Shown here: piece by piece, positions 20,874-32,324 of the stretch
How the letters are laid out: each line of letters begins with the position of its first letter
Position numbering within the stretch: position 1 is the first letter of the stretch
Assembly: GCF_963676685.1 (NCBI RefSeq)
Contig: NC_092350.1
Span: 4,515,486 to 4,579,485 of the forward strand
DNA from: Mytilus edulis
Lineage: Eukaryota > Mollusca > Bivalvia > Mytilida > Mytilidae
Reading direction: 5' to 3'
DNA length: 64,000 bases
Notes under the pieces: generated by a model
Told to the model about the DNA's origin: nothing
What the model saw: only the letters and a program-made list of their open reading frames with translations
The model's database searches: none
Program-made: the position numbers and the translations under genes

Positions 20874-22104
20874 GTTTGAAATAAAATGTATCATATGAAG
20901 ACTAATTTACAAGCAAATATGTATTTTTTTATGACAAGCCTCTACCCCTTGCGACGCAAAATCTGACACCCCGAGCGACACTTTATATTTTGATGAATAA
21001 CAGTTTTAAAACCAACTAATTTTAACTAAGAAACTGGTATTTGGTATAAGTCAATGAGAGGAATACAATTCTATATAAATGATACGGGGGATGGCTGTGT
21101 AAAGTAGTTTTTTATACCGAAATTTGCATATAAAGCCTCAAAATCTGCAACACGGAAAACTAGGCCGAGGTGTTTGAGAAAACTGAGCACTGAAAAAGAC
21201 TGCTTCTGCTTTCAGGAAATAGATTATGTTGCGGTTCCTTCCGTGCAATACATTATATGGTACTGAGAGTTCTAGAAATAAGAAATTTTGATGCTTGAAC
21301 TTACCTTCTTACTTTTTCGTCGCTTCAAAATTGCCACCCCATGTCAAACATAGCCGACACCCCGCAAGTGGCGTTCTACACGGTGACCTATGTGTCCCGT
21401 TAATACGAATAAATCCACTGTGTCAAATGTGTCAATCGATTCATTGATTACAACCGAAATTGATCGTATGATGTATCAGATCGACCCCCAACAATCCGAT
21501 CCTATAATACCTGGCGCTTACGACTCTGTAGATTTTCTAGAACATTGCGGTAAACGCCCAACAGAAATCATTGAAACAGATAATAATGCTGATTTAATTA
21601 CGCCATCTTGCGGAAAGGAAATTGCAATAGCAACGAACACGAACATAAAATGCGATTCATATAGAGACAAACTTTTAGAAGGCATAAACGAAAAAGCTGA
21701 CTGCGTAGTTACTAAATTGGCCAAACCATTAGAACCCGCTTTTCAAATTCCCGTACGTATCAATGGTAGTCATCATGATCCCAAACCAGCAAATGAGAAC
21801 TTTACCGGTGTCAGCCGTAAACGCACGTCCAGATTTTACATTACAAACATAGATCCTTCCTCGAGTAAGGAAGGCCTATTGAGCTATGCGAAACAACGGG
21901 GTGTTAATATTACGCACGTCATACTATTCAAACCACGCAAAGGAAGAACCTCCGGTAGAATAAACGTTACGATGGAATCCAAAGAATTACTCCAAAACAG
22001 TGAGTTTTAGCCTAACAACATTATCTGTCGACCTTGGTATAATAATCGTGCATGGAACGATCGCATTAACAACGAGAATTCAACGGAGCCACACCACTAT
22101 CAAG

Positions 22105-25100
22105 ATGGCTCTTAGTTACATTCATGTACATTCTGGATATTTAATAACTATAATCATGCTTTCTCTAGTGACTTGGAATGTACGTGGTATCATGTCATCA
22201 TCAGTCTGCTTATCTGAACTCTTTAAGTATACGAATTGTGACATTGCCGTATTATCGGAGCATAAGTTATTTAACCACTCTCTGCAATTTCTTAACACAT
22301 TAGATAATAATTACCATAGTTTAGGTATAGCGGATACAAGTGTTAATATTGAAACCAGTAAATGTGGAAAAGGTGGTGTTGCAATTATGTACAAGAAAAC
22401 ATTGAAGTTCAACATAAAACCAATTAACTGTCCCGTGTCCGAAAGAATACTAGGAATTGAAATACAGTGTAACGAAAACTACTCTATATTTGTTTTTTCG
22501 GTCTACTTACCCGCAGACAGTAATATTCAGAATTACAAATATGAAATGAACATTGTTGAAGATTATGTCAGCAACTTTTCAAAATTTGGTCCCGTAATTG
22601 TAGCCGGTGATTTCAACACTAGTTGCAGAGTAACCGACCTTGGTCGAACCAATGTGAATAAATCAATCGTATTTTCAGATTTCATGTTAAGGAATAACAT
22701 TATCCCGGTTAATGCAAGCACGCTTAGAGATGCTTCATCATTTACGTACATTCCAACTCGAACTTTACTGGATTACTTTTTGGTTAGCGAGGAATTAGCT
22801 GGTGAGGTAATTTCCTGTGAAAATATTCCCGAAGGAACATTAAGTCTTACTTCGGATCACCTACCTGTTTTCTTGAAACTGAGCATACCGTATGTTTGCA
22901 ATTCAACAAACAGTTGCAATAATGTTTGGCCGTCATGGCGCAAAGCATCGGAAAGCAGTCTTGGTGCATACAACGAACTTACCAATAAAATAGCAGATCA
23001 GCTCTTGGACTTGCCGTTATGTAATTTGTCCGACTTAGATACACTAGCTTGCAAACTTACCGATAAATTGAAAGACTGTGCAAACGAAACAATACCGTCG
23101 GGAAGCTTTAATCCCAAAACTAAGCCGTATTGGTCAGATGAAGTTAAACAAGCACATACAGCTGAACGTTTGGCTCGTAGGAAATGGATTAACCAAGGCA
23201 GACCCCGAGGGGCGAACTTTCCTTCTTACGTCGAATACAAATCTGCGAAAAACGAATTTCGGAATCGTCAACGTTTTGCCTATAATGCCTACATGGACAA
23301 TACTTACCGTGAAATCGACGAAGCAGCTGAGTGTGATGTCAGACTCTTTTGGCGCTTAATATCACGTCAGAAAAACCGTAAAACCAACCAAATTTCAGAA
23401 ATACTACATCACAACCGAAAATGTAAATCTCCAGAAGATATTTCAAATGCTTTTGCTGACTTTTATGCAGACGTTTATACACCAACTGAAAACTCAAAAT
23501 TTGACAATGATTTCAAGGTTCATGTGACTGAATTCGTAGATCGCACACTCGAGTCATGTGCAACAAGTAATGGCCTCCTCCCAGGAGGTGAAATAACCTT
23601 GTACGAAATCAAAACAGTGGTTAGAAACCTCAAGCTACGAAAGGCACCAGGATATGACAAGCTGCAAAACGAACATGTGAGATACAGCGGTAAAAAACTA
23701 CATACAGTCATTCTCCGTATTTTTAATGCAGTGATTAGATTCGGTCGTATTCCGTTGTGTTGGAAGCATGGCTTATTGATTCCATTGTTTAAAGGTAATG
23801 GAAAGTCTAAACAAGCGCCCGAAAACTACCGTCCTATTTCGCTATTGCCAATAATGTATAAGCTGTTCGAAACTATATTAAAGAAGCGACTATTAACCTC
23901 TTTGCAAAATGATTTGTTTCCAAATTTACAACAACAAGGTTTTCTTAATGGACTTAGCTGTATCACTGCCTCCTTCAACTTCCAAGAAACTATATATTAC
24001 CTTTTAGAATTAGGATGCAAATTGTATGTTGCGTTTTTGGACAGTTCCCGTGCGTTTGATACGGTGTGGCATAGCGGCCTAATTTATAAATTGTACCAAC
24101 TTGGGATAAATAGTAAAGTTTTACAAGTGATTTCTGATTGCTATAGTGATATAACAAGTGCCGTTTACGTCAATGAACACGTATCAGTACCCTTCAAAGT
24201 CCGACAGGGCGTCAGACAAGGCGGTGTACTATCGACCATCCTGTACTTGGTGTACATTAATGACCTTTTAAATGAATTAGAATTAGTTGGAACCGCAAAT
24301 ATTTCAAATATTCGTACAAGTAATCCATCATTTGCTGACGATGTAGTTTGCATTGGTACTTCGCCACAAAGACTCCAAAATATGTTGAATTGTGCGTACG
24401 ATTATTCACTTAAATGGAGATTTGAGTTTAATCCTCTGAAATCTGTTATCTTAGGCTACAGAACTGAACTAGATCTTGTATTCAATCTAGGTGATAAAAG
24501 TGTTAACATTTCAACTGAGACCAAGCATCTTGGAATATTAAGGACGGTTGACTTATCACCGAGCACAGATATTCAGCATTCATGTAGGAAGGGTCGCAAT
24601 GCTTATTTTGCTATAGCCGGTACTGGATCTTGTTTGTTAAATCCGTTAACTGTATGTGGCCTCTACAACAAAATTGTTATACCTGCGGTACTTTACGGAT
24701 GTGAGCTATGGAACGGGATAAAACCAAAAGACTCAAGGTGTCTTGAAACTTTCCAACATTTCATTGTTAAACATATTCAAGGCTTTCCGAAACGAACACG
24801 GTCAGATATGTGTGAATCTATGACCAACCTCGAGAGACTACCTATACTAGTAGAAAAACGGAAATTGATGTTCCTGTATAAACTTTGTGAAATGAAGGCC
24901 CAATCACTTACCAAACAAATTTTCATTTATAGACTTTTTCAGTATTTCGGAGATACCAGTAGGAAACAACATGGATTCATCCCAGATGTAACTAACATTT
25001 TATCAAAATATTCACTTTTGAATTTTTTGAATAGCTATATGTTTACCGGCTGTTTCCCAACCAAATTACAGTGGAAAAACATTGTCAATGGTGCGATTAA

Positions 25101-25551
25101 CCAGCATGAGAAACATCGAAAGGAAGAGCGAATGCGTAGTGACAACGATTTTACACGATTTCTAAGATTGTCTGAGAACAATGGCTATGATTTTATATGG
25201 CAATATGCAAAATATACTGGCAGACTTCGAACCGCTAAACATGTAGCTAAACTTTGGTCTACTCCCCCGACTAGCGGAAACTGCAACTTGTGTGGACACT
25301 TTGTTCAAGATACACTTTACCATCAAATTACAATGTGCACAGAACTTCAAACACAAAGACACTTGCTATATAAAAGATTATCAGAAATGACTAGTGACAA
25401 TTTCTTATACACACTGCTTTCAAAATCAGACGAGTACGTGTCCTGTTTTCTGCTTGGCAATCACGAAGCTCTATTGGACTTTTTAACACCAGAGCATTGC
25501 TTAGACGTCCTTAACGAAGGATTGTCCTATCTTACATACTGTAGACTGTAA
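22105..25551 (+). CDS. LINE ORF2: AP endonuclease and reverse transcriptase, intact
   Basis: Start chosen at ATG 22105, which overlaps the ancestral ORF1 stop by 11 bp in the +1 frame; the product is 1148 aa. The APE endonuclease begins at TWNVRG (residue 23), with the catalytic E of SEH, GDFN (168-171), the LDYF motif and SDH (250-252). The reverse transcriptase has KAPGYDK, ENYRPISLL, AFLDSSRAFDTVW (motif A), RQGGVLS and FADD (743-746). A C-terminal CNLCG...H...C zinc knuckle starts near residue 1060. It nicks target DNA and copies LINE RNA onto it. There are no internal stops, so the enzyme may be functional. Confidence 0.95.
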   Translation: MALSYIHVHSGYLITIIMLSLVTWNVRGIMSSSVCLSELFKYTNCDIAVLSEHKLFNHSLQFLNTLDNNYHSLGIADTSVNIETSKCGKGGVAIMYKKTLKFNIKPINCPVSERILGIEIQCNENYSIFVFSVYLPADSNIQNYKYEMNIVEDYVSNFSKFGPVIVAGDFNTSCRVTDLGRTNVNKSIVFSDFMLRNNIIPVNASTLRDASSFTYIPTRTLLDYFLVSEELAGEVISCENIPEGTLSLTSDHLPVFLKLSIPYVCNSTNSCNNVWPSWRKASESSLGAYNELTNKIADQLLDLPLCNLSDLDTLACKLTDKLKDCANETIPSGSFNPKTKPYWSDEVKQAHTAERLARRKWINQGRPRGANFPSYVEYKSAKNEFRNRQRFAYNAYMDNTYREIDEAAECDVRLFWRLISRQKNRKTNQISEILHHNRKCKSPEDISNAFADFYADVYTPTENSKFDNDFKVHVTEFVDRTLESCATSNGLLPGGEITLYEIKTVVRNLKLRKAPGYDKLQNEHVRYSGKKLHTVILRIFNAVIRFGRIPLCWKHGLLIPLFKGNGKSKQAPENYRPISLLPIMYKLFETILKKRLLTSLQNDLFPNLQQQGFLNGLSCITASFNFQETIYYLLELGCKLYVAFLDSSRAFDTVWHSGLIYKLYQLGINSKVLQVISDCYSDITSAVYVNEHVSVPFKVRQGVRQGGVLSTILYLVYINDLLNELELVGTANISNIRTSNPSFADDVVCIGTSPQRLQNMLNCAYDYSLKWRFEFNPLKSVILGYRTELDLVFNLGDKSVNISTETKHLGILRTVDLSPSTDIQHSCRKGRNAYFAIAGTGSCLLNPLTVCGLYNKIVIPAVLYGCELWNGIKPKDSRCLETFQHFIVKHIQGFPKRTRSDMCESMTNLERLPILVEKRKLMFLYKLCEMKAQSLTKQIFIYRLFQYFGDTSRKQHGFIPDVTNILSKYSLLNFLNSYMFTGCFPTKLQWKNIVNGAINQHEKHRKEERMRSDNDFTRFLRLSENNGYDFIWQYAKYTGRLRTAKHVAKLWSTPPTSGNCNLCGHFVQDTLYHQITMCTELQTQRHLLYKRLSEMTSDNFLYTLLSKSDEYVSCFLLGNHEALLDFLTPEHCLDVLNEGLSYLTYCRL

Positions 25552-25645
25552 ATACTTTTGAATTCAAAATAGTTAGTGACATTAATTCTATTACCTAATT
25601 TCAAAACTTTGTAATTGTACATAATTTATATGCATTTTGTCAATC

Positions 25646-25670
25646 TCCTTTAGGAGGAAATAAAGTATGA
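25646..25670 (+). terminator. LINE 3' end: hairpin and polyadenylation signal
   Basis: CTCC-TTTA-GGAG forms a 4-bp hairpin, followed by AATAAA; the element ends a few bases later at the start of the 458-bp repeat. A 3' hairpin may help the reverse transcriptase recognise its template. Confidence 0.55.
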
Positions 25671-26128
25671 TGGTCAGGGGTTTTGTGTCTGATATCTTTG
25701 ACTCCTGATTTGGACTTATTTGGTGCATACAATATTTGCAACAGGACGGTTAGCAAAAAAGTAAAAAAGCATCAACCAATCAATCAACAACTGTTTCTTT
25801 GCACTTATCAGTATTCTATTAGATTTTATTTCAAAATACTTTTAATGAAAAACAGATCCAAAACTAATTTGGTTTAGCTTAGAATCCTTATTTAAAAACT
25901 TTGAATCAGTTTCATATTGGCTATGACAGTTCGTGATTCTTTCATTTGAATTTTAAGTTTATATTCGGTCGTCACAAATTGAATTTGATGGCGTATCTTT
26001 AACACTTGTATATAACATTTAACTAAAATAGTTTTTGTTTAAAGATTTTGTATTTAAATATCGTTCAAGAAACACTTTTAACAAATAAATCACCAGGACT
26101 TAAATAATTGGAAATTAAAAGTATTTAA
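25671..26128 (+). repeat. Right copy of the 458-bp direct repeat flanking the LINE
   Basis: Begins directly at the LINE 3' end and matches 18085-18542 over its whole length with one substitution. Beyond 26128 the sequence diverges at once from that right of the left copy, as expected for a target-site duplication. Confidence 0.95.
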
Positions 26129-27715
26129 GAGGCTCACATATGAGCATATAAGGGCATGTTTAACGGTTATCAGTGAGACGAAATATACGTTACACAGTAT
26201 GATAAATCTATCTCAGAACTTTTATAGTTTTTCATCAGAAGAGTATTTAACCGTGAGAGAAAAACAATAGTTAAAAAGACAAGAGCCATTCAAAATAATG
26301 GATGTGCTCGGGAAAAGCCAGAGAGTTGATAAATATTGTAGGAAAGTTGACAATTGCAGCAACGTTCTTCCTTGAAGCAACTTCTTTTCCGTAGAAAATA
26401 TAGGTGAAACTTTGTCAATTTATTGCATTGGTTTTCTGTACTAAAAAGGTACTTGACAGAGATTGTGTATTACAATCGTTTAAGAATAAAGACTCAGCAA
26501 TAAATCACACTCGGAACTATATAATAGGGGATATTAAATAATAAATCATTCTTAACTAGGCTATATTATATTTTGTTTGCGTGATCCTAACGAACCGTCC
26601 CCTTAAGTTATTTTAATCTATATAATTTTTACATTTTTGATCCTATCATTATTGTTCTATAAAATTATGACACTTGCGAAATATTATATGAAATTGTGAC
26701 CTCTGAATTTCCTAATATGCGACCTACATGAATTGGTTTTGATCAAATTCAGACTGACTAAACCAATCACTATTTATGCAGGTCTTTCTAAAGTACAACA
26801 ACGGTTTAACAATAAGCATTGCTGTTAAATGTATAACAGTGTGAATACTAACAAGAACAAACTGATATTTTTTCATATTTTTGTCGAACAGGGTAATAAA
26901 TGATTGTGGTAGATGTTTTGTTCGAGCTATTTGTGCTAGACCTATCGTATTGACACTTTTATATCATATCGTTCATTAATCTGTAGATGTATGGGATGGC
27001 GGTTCTCTCAATGGCGTTAAGAAACTATATCCGTAACAATGCCGTCCTACGCACCCAACATTGGGGATTAGTGGTCGAGTCAAGTTAATATTGTCCTTAT
27101 AGTCTAAGGGAAAATATGAAGTATCTTCATGAATATGATGGGTGCATTTGAATAAAAAGTAAAAATCACAAAACTACTGAACTCCGATGAAAATTCAAAA
27201 CCAGAAAGTCCCTTATTAAATGGCAAAACCATATGATAAAACCCGTCAAACAAATGGACAACAACTCTCATATTTCTAACCTGTTTCAGGCATTTTCAAA
27301 TTTAGAAAATGCTGAATTGAACCTGGTTTTATAGCGCTAAAACTCTCATTTGTATGACAGTCGCATCAAATTCAATTATATTTACAACGATGCGTGAACA
27401 AAATAGACATAGTAGGTAAAATTGGGATACAGCGACCATCACCGTGTCACAATCTCAATCAGAACAAAAACAAACAAATATTTAACAAAGTAGCACAACA
27501 AAAGTACATATCAAATTAAACAACCACATATATGTATTCATTGCTTACTTATTTTTGTAACTTGAATCAACCCATAAAGGATTGAAATATTTGAAGTCCT
27601 GTTACTGAATGGCTAGTTAGGTTCACATCAACTCTGGTGTAGAATCGCGTGTTTGACGTCAGAATGTAAACGTCACACAGATAGAGATATAAAATAAATT
27701 TGTCGTTCAAAGTAT
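26129..27715. other. Non-coding DNA
   Basis: No gene, RNA or clear repeat was seen. Confidence 0.5.
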
Positions 27716-27808
27716 TTTCAAAATTATAATAGAACAAATTATAATATAATGGCATTATAATAGAACAATAACATAACGGCATTATAATAGAACAATTAAA
27801 TAATGGCG
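27716..27808 (+). repeat. Short tandem repeat, ATTATAATAGAACAA units
   Basis: Three to four imperfect units of about 28 bp containing GGCATTATAATAGAACAA. Confidence 0.75.
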
Positions 27809-28059
27809 GGATGTTTAAAAGTACAGAGCCACGTCATATGCACCGAAGAAACACAAAAAGACACGTAAAAAGCACACCAGCAAAAATGAAAGTTAATACA
27901 AACAACACATTGACGGGATTCAAGAGTACCGAGCCACGTCAAATGAATAACCCTAAAATCAGACCAAACAGTAAAAGTAAGTTCGTGTGCATGATGGAAT
28001 TATTTTTCGAAGGAAAGTATGCTATTCTGATACTTGTATTGTCCATGATAAAAGAAATG

Positions 28060-28940
28060 CGAAATTTACCAAAGGGACATTTAAAATAATAATTAAACAG
28101 ACTAATAACGCCATTGCTAAAAAAATAAAAGACAAACGGACAAACAATAGAACACAAAACACAAGATACAAAACTAAAGACTGCAACACGAACCCCACCA
28201 AAACCTTGGGTGACCTAAGGTGCTCCGGAAGGGTAAGCAGATTTTGCTCCATATGTTGCGACCTTCGCGTTACTCATGTTAGTATAAACTTGGTAATAAG
28301 TCTAACTCGGAAACTCACATTCTGGAAAAAGTGACGGGATTGTAGTTACGACACAAGAAACATATCCACTATGATTTGTGAAACGGATATTCCATAACGG
28401 TCAACTCGTGATGATGTCCGTAAAACATACGGAGGGATGACTTTAATTTCAACACTTGGAACTCTTGGTTTAATAGTTTCCTTGTGAACAGCAACTCTCT
28501 GCTTCAGAGAAATGGAAAGTTCACAATTGGGGAAACTGAAACCATATGTATTGTAAAATTTTGTTTTCAACCTACCCTTATCGTCAACTTATAGTTTTAA
28601 GTCGAGATATGAGACAGACTTAACTGTATCTGTTATATCCTTTATCTCAACTTCGGTGGGATAGATGCGTTCAACATAGTCACCAAATTTTGAACAATTT
28701 TGTAAGAGAACGTCATCTATAATATACATGTATCAGAAAGTAAAGTTATATACCGCTGACTTTTTTTCTTTTTTCATAAGAAGTTTTTGTATAAAGTCAG
28801 TCTCATATGAATAAAAGAACACGTTGGCAAGAAGAGGCGCACAGTTTTTCCAATGGGAATGCCGATTGTTTGTTGAAAAACGCGTCCTTAAAATGTAACA
28901 AATATGCTGTTTAAACAATAACAATCTGAAAACCAAGGAG
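28060..28940 (-). pseudogene. Penelope-type reverse transcriptase remnant
   Basis: Minus-strand fragments of the same family as 38.4-40.6 kb. An upstream piece (28733-28936) retains NCAPLLANVFFYSYETDF, the segment after the GIPMGTN-type motif, and NFTF before the IDD box. A downstream piece (28360-28570) retains VDRYGISVSQ near the domain end. Several hundred bases between are deleted or frameshifted. The shared tail block GGTGCTCCGGAAGGGTAAGC is at about 28219-28238. Confidence 0.75.
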
Positions 28941-29062
28941 TAAACAAAGACTCACAAATCCAAAGGACATTTACATCAACAGTTTTAAATAATAATTAAG
29001 AAACAACACGAACTCCACTAAAAACCGGGAGTGAAATCAGGTGCTCCGGAAGGGTCAAATAT
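28941..29062 (-). repeat. Tail fragment of the same Penelope-type family
   Basis: Carries the tail blocks AAGAAACAACACGAACTCCA and CAGGTGCTCCGGAAGGGT found at the ends of the copies at 28.1, 39.3 and 39.7 kb, without coding sequence. Confidence 0.7.
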
Positions 29063-30540
29063 CGTAATAATGCCAGTTTCAGAGAATGTTTCGTTCAATA
29101 GGAGTGATTTTTTTTTTCAAAATATGAAGTTTTGTTTCTACCTAATTATACTTGTTTCTTCGATGGCCATTTTTTTTTTATGTAAGGCATGTATCGAAGA
29201 ATATTCGCCCCGTTTGAATGTTTGATTGGCTATTGTTTATCTAATCGATAAACATCGATTCTTTCTGGTGTTTATGTATCAAAATTTCTGTTGATGTTAA
29301 TAATTACCAGGTATATTTATTTGAGGAATGGTCTTACTGCTTTTGTTTGCCAACACAGATGTTTTATGACGAATTGTGAAATAAACTAAACAATGTACAT
29401 TTGTACATCATTATATATTAATGTCACGTGATTAATCATGTATTATGTAATGACAAACTGTAATAAATAGTACACTCTGACGCAGTACGACACCTGGAAT
29501 GTCAAGATCACTAATTTATTATAAGTTAATTACTACTAATTACGATATAAATATTAAAGACATTTCAGACCATGAAGATAATTACCTGTAATAGTTCTTA
29601 AAAGATACACGAATCACTGATGCTGAATGTATTTATCGTGTCTTTATTGTACACCATATTTCCTTTCATATGTTTTTGTCAAATAAATTGTAAGCATGAT
29701 TTACATATTTTGATACCAATAAAATACCATCAACAAAGTGTTTCAGAAGCAACGTTACAATACAAATTTAATACTAGGGACGGATTCAGACATTTCTAAA
29801 AGGAGGATCTCAACCCATGATAAAGGGGGCTCCATCTATATATCCCAAATCAAGTGCATTAATCGTTAACAAAAAAGGTTTCCAATCCCCAGAACACTCC
29901 CCCGACCCCTGGATCCGTCGAAAGAGTAGTGATGTGGATTATGATGGCGGGAGTCAGTAAATTGAGATCTGCCTAGTATGGTCAGTGCATCTCAAATGCC
30001 GACTGTGTTTGTTTTCTTCTAAATGCATTCTTTGTATATTTTCTTCGGAAATGTAAAATGATATAAGATATTAATTAGTGTAAAATCCAAACAAACGGAT
30101 TGCTACTTATTACATGAGATACTAAACAATACAAAATGTCATATTCCTCACAAATATTAAGTTAATTATACTTTACTATACAGTTTCTATAAGTTAACTA
30201 ATTATTATTAATATTCAAATTCTCTTCATTCAAAAAGACCTTTTTTTCCAAAATGATGTGTAACATTCCAAAAGCTTCTTTGTAAAAGCCGAGTGTAATT
30301 CTTTCTTTTTTTTTAGAAAAGGTATAGCAAGATTTTTAATATTTTATTAATAACATTATTAGTATATAGTAAAGTCTCCATTCAGTTTAAAATATGTATC
30401 CAGAACCTTATAAAAGACGTCAACGCCTGAATGGGAAACATTTATAAGAAATAAGGAAGCCAAAAGCTTAGAATTCTTAACATTTAAAACAGCAATATAA
30501 AAATTGTCATCAATGCCTATCTGAGATATTATCTGAGCTA
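29063..30540. other. Non-coding DNA, including a possible small MITE
   Basis: At about 29775-29921 a 150-bp segment has weak inverted ends (AGGGACGGATTCAG and its counterpart CTGGATCCGTCG), resembling a hAT-type MITE; evidence is thin. Nothing else is supported. Confidence 0.4.
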
Positions 30541-30547
30541 AAATGTA

Positions 30548-30665
30548 TGTCAATATAAAAAAAAGAAGATCTGGTATAAGTGCTAGTGAGACAACTCTTC
30601 AAAAGAGACCAAATGACACAGAAATTAACAACTATAGGTCACCATATACGGCCTTCAAAAGTGTG
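30548..30665 (+). repeat. Dispersed mussel-type repeat fragment (family A)
   Basis: Blocks AGTGAGACAACTCT, AGAGACCAAATGACACAGAA and CTATAGGTCACC match, on the other strand, the pieces at 41865-41960, 52315-52520 and 63465-63675, and on this strand 55140-55330. Confidence 0.8.
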
Positions 30666-32320
30666 CTTTTGATTTACAGCTTTACTTTAAAATATGTAAG
30701 AAAGTGGCTCTATAAGATTTTAACGTTAAGTGACCAATTATTAAAATCGTTTAGCATCTTCACAACTTCTATCATAACGTGACAATTTACTGTTGCCAGA
30801 CAGCTGACCGACTCTAACATTTAAGTAGGAACTATTAAACTCTATAGTCATTTGAATAAAAACGTCGTTAGAAAGATAATGTTAGGTTTTAAATTATTGC
30901 AGTTCAACTAAGTATGCTATTTATTAAGAGTTCAATCCAATTAATTTTACGGACACGTGATTTTTCAAGGCGATCTGTAACAATCCTCATGTCTTCTTGG
31001 TATATGTTCTGATGAAAGTTAATCTACACGTTTGTATAAAACTATTAAACACTTGGTTTGCTTTTTTGATATTGATTTAAACTAAAGCACCGGGTAACCG
31101 TTTCATTAAAGTAAGCAGTTTATAAGATTGATTGGGGATTGCTAAACGACGCATCAGCACAAAAAAGTCTTAAAACGTTGCGACCAGTTAAAAAGAATGA
31201 AGTATCAACGAATGTGAATGACATAATCCAATTATATATAACAGAAAAGCTAGGAGAAATAGCTTGATTGCGAACCAGACAACTACTCACCCCACAAGAG
31301 ACCAACTTAGGTGGATATAACAGTCTCTCATAGTTCTTTTAAGAATGGCACATGCATTCTAAATTTTATATTGTGTACTTGATATTATATTGTGTTTATA
31401 CTTGTATGTATGTGGTGAGACGTTAATAAACTATTGAATCTATAAGCAAGCTAGATACTAATTCAAGTACTATTTATTTCATTTTAAAAAGGGGAGATTT
31501 GTTTGGTTGATGCTTAAGCTTGCTAGCTTAAAACGTTCATTTTTTCTATTTATAGACGCATATGAATGAACACTATGGAGCTTTTATAGCGTTGATAAAA
31601 TATACATTGTTAGAATATAACGCCGACTTTGACATTGAGACACTTTGTAAGAATATAACGCCGTCTTACATATTGAGACACTTGATTCGGTACAACATTA
31701 TGGCATCTTTATATACAATATACAGATCACAAATAGCAGTGAGTAATACGATTTGTCAGAAAGAAACATTTGCAAGGACTTTATGCAAATTATTATGATT
31801 TTTAATTAAATGTGTTGTCATTGTGTGGTCCAATAAGCCTTTGATCTGTCATAACAGATTACATTTCATAAGAAAATATAATTATTCTATGCATTTAATT
31901 TTAAATGACACAGTATAGTTTTGTATATAATATCGCACGATGATAATATGGCATTTGTGTCGAGTGCATCTGAAATGAATACCGAAACTTGAACAGTTTG
32001 GCCTCTGGGCATCCACTAATTGAATTTGATATATATGCAAACTTGTTTTTTTTTACAATCTGCAGTTTACCCTTAAAAACAATATTGCGGTACGATCTTT
32101 ATATTTATTAAATACGTGCAAATCTTATTAAAATTAATTTTAACATGCTGTACACTACATATATATGCTACCAGTATCAGATTTTCCTTTGTAACACTAT
32201 ATAATTATAACTGCTGAAATTTTGATATGAGTCATTTGAATGTCATCAAAGAAGCACGATAAACCTCAAGCAACATTTGAATTTATCGAAGAAGCCTTGG
32301 GCAATCAGAAAATTTAGAAA
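30666..32320. other. Non-coding DNA with a short duplication
   Basis: At 31612-31690 a 48-bp unit with AGAATATAACGCCG and TTGAGACACTT occurs twice in tandem. No gene was supported. Confidence 0.5.
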
Positions 32321-32324
32321 TCAG

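Larger units (their letters stand above)
19597..21385. mobile_element. Non-autonomous DNA transposon with 450-bp TIRs, Transib/RAG-like ends
   Basis: Left TIR is about 19597-20048 and right TIR about 20923-21385; the outer 80 or more bases match perfectly and the inner parts differ by an 11-bp indel and scattered substitutions. The termini read CACCGTG...CACGGTG and are flanked by ACCTA on both sides (19592-19596 and 21386-21390), a 5-bp target duplication. CAC-starting ends plus 5-bp duplications are the hallmark of Transib and RAG-like transposons. No DDE transposase is present. It was inserted in the LINE ORF1, so it is younger than the LINE. Confidence 0.85.
18552..22115 (+). pseudogene. 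LINE ORF1, broken by three stops and a 1.79-kb insertion
   Basis: One frame runs from ATG 18552 to TAG 22113-22115, with in-frame stops at 18693-18695 (TAA), 19329-19331 (TAA) and 22008-22010 (TAG), and the DNA transposon at 19597-21385. The transposon plus its 5-bp duplication is 1794 bp, a multiple of three, so the frame is kept across it. The N-terminal part is Ser/Asn-rich; the middle (about 19190-19500) is a predicted coiled coil; the C-terminal part has an RRM-like segment (RFYITNID...THVILF) followed, after the last stop, by an ICRPW motif typical of LINE ORF1 ends. The protein would bind LINE RNA. As it stands it cannot be made full length. Confidence 0.85.
18543..25670 (+). mobile_element. 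Full-length APE-type LINE (non-LTR retrotransposon)
   Basis: A two-ORF LINE. It begins with AGATTAAAGATGGCGACG, where AAGATGGCG resembles the YY1 site at the start of many LINE promoters and also carries the ORF1 ATG. ORF1 (18552-22115) is interrupted by stops and a DNA transposon; ORF2 (22105-25551) is intact. It ends after a small hairpin and AATAAA without a long poly(A). The flanking 458-bp direct repeats mark the insertion. The clade cannot be assigned by eye; the domain order APE-RT-CCHC fits the CR1/L2/Jockey/I-type groups. Confidence 0.92.

Noticed and set aside
18085..26128. LTR retrotransposon with 458-bp LTRs
   Set aside because: The element between encodes an APE endonuclease and LINE-type reverse transcriptase with a CCHC tail, with no gag/protease/integrase, primer-binding site or polypurine tract.
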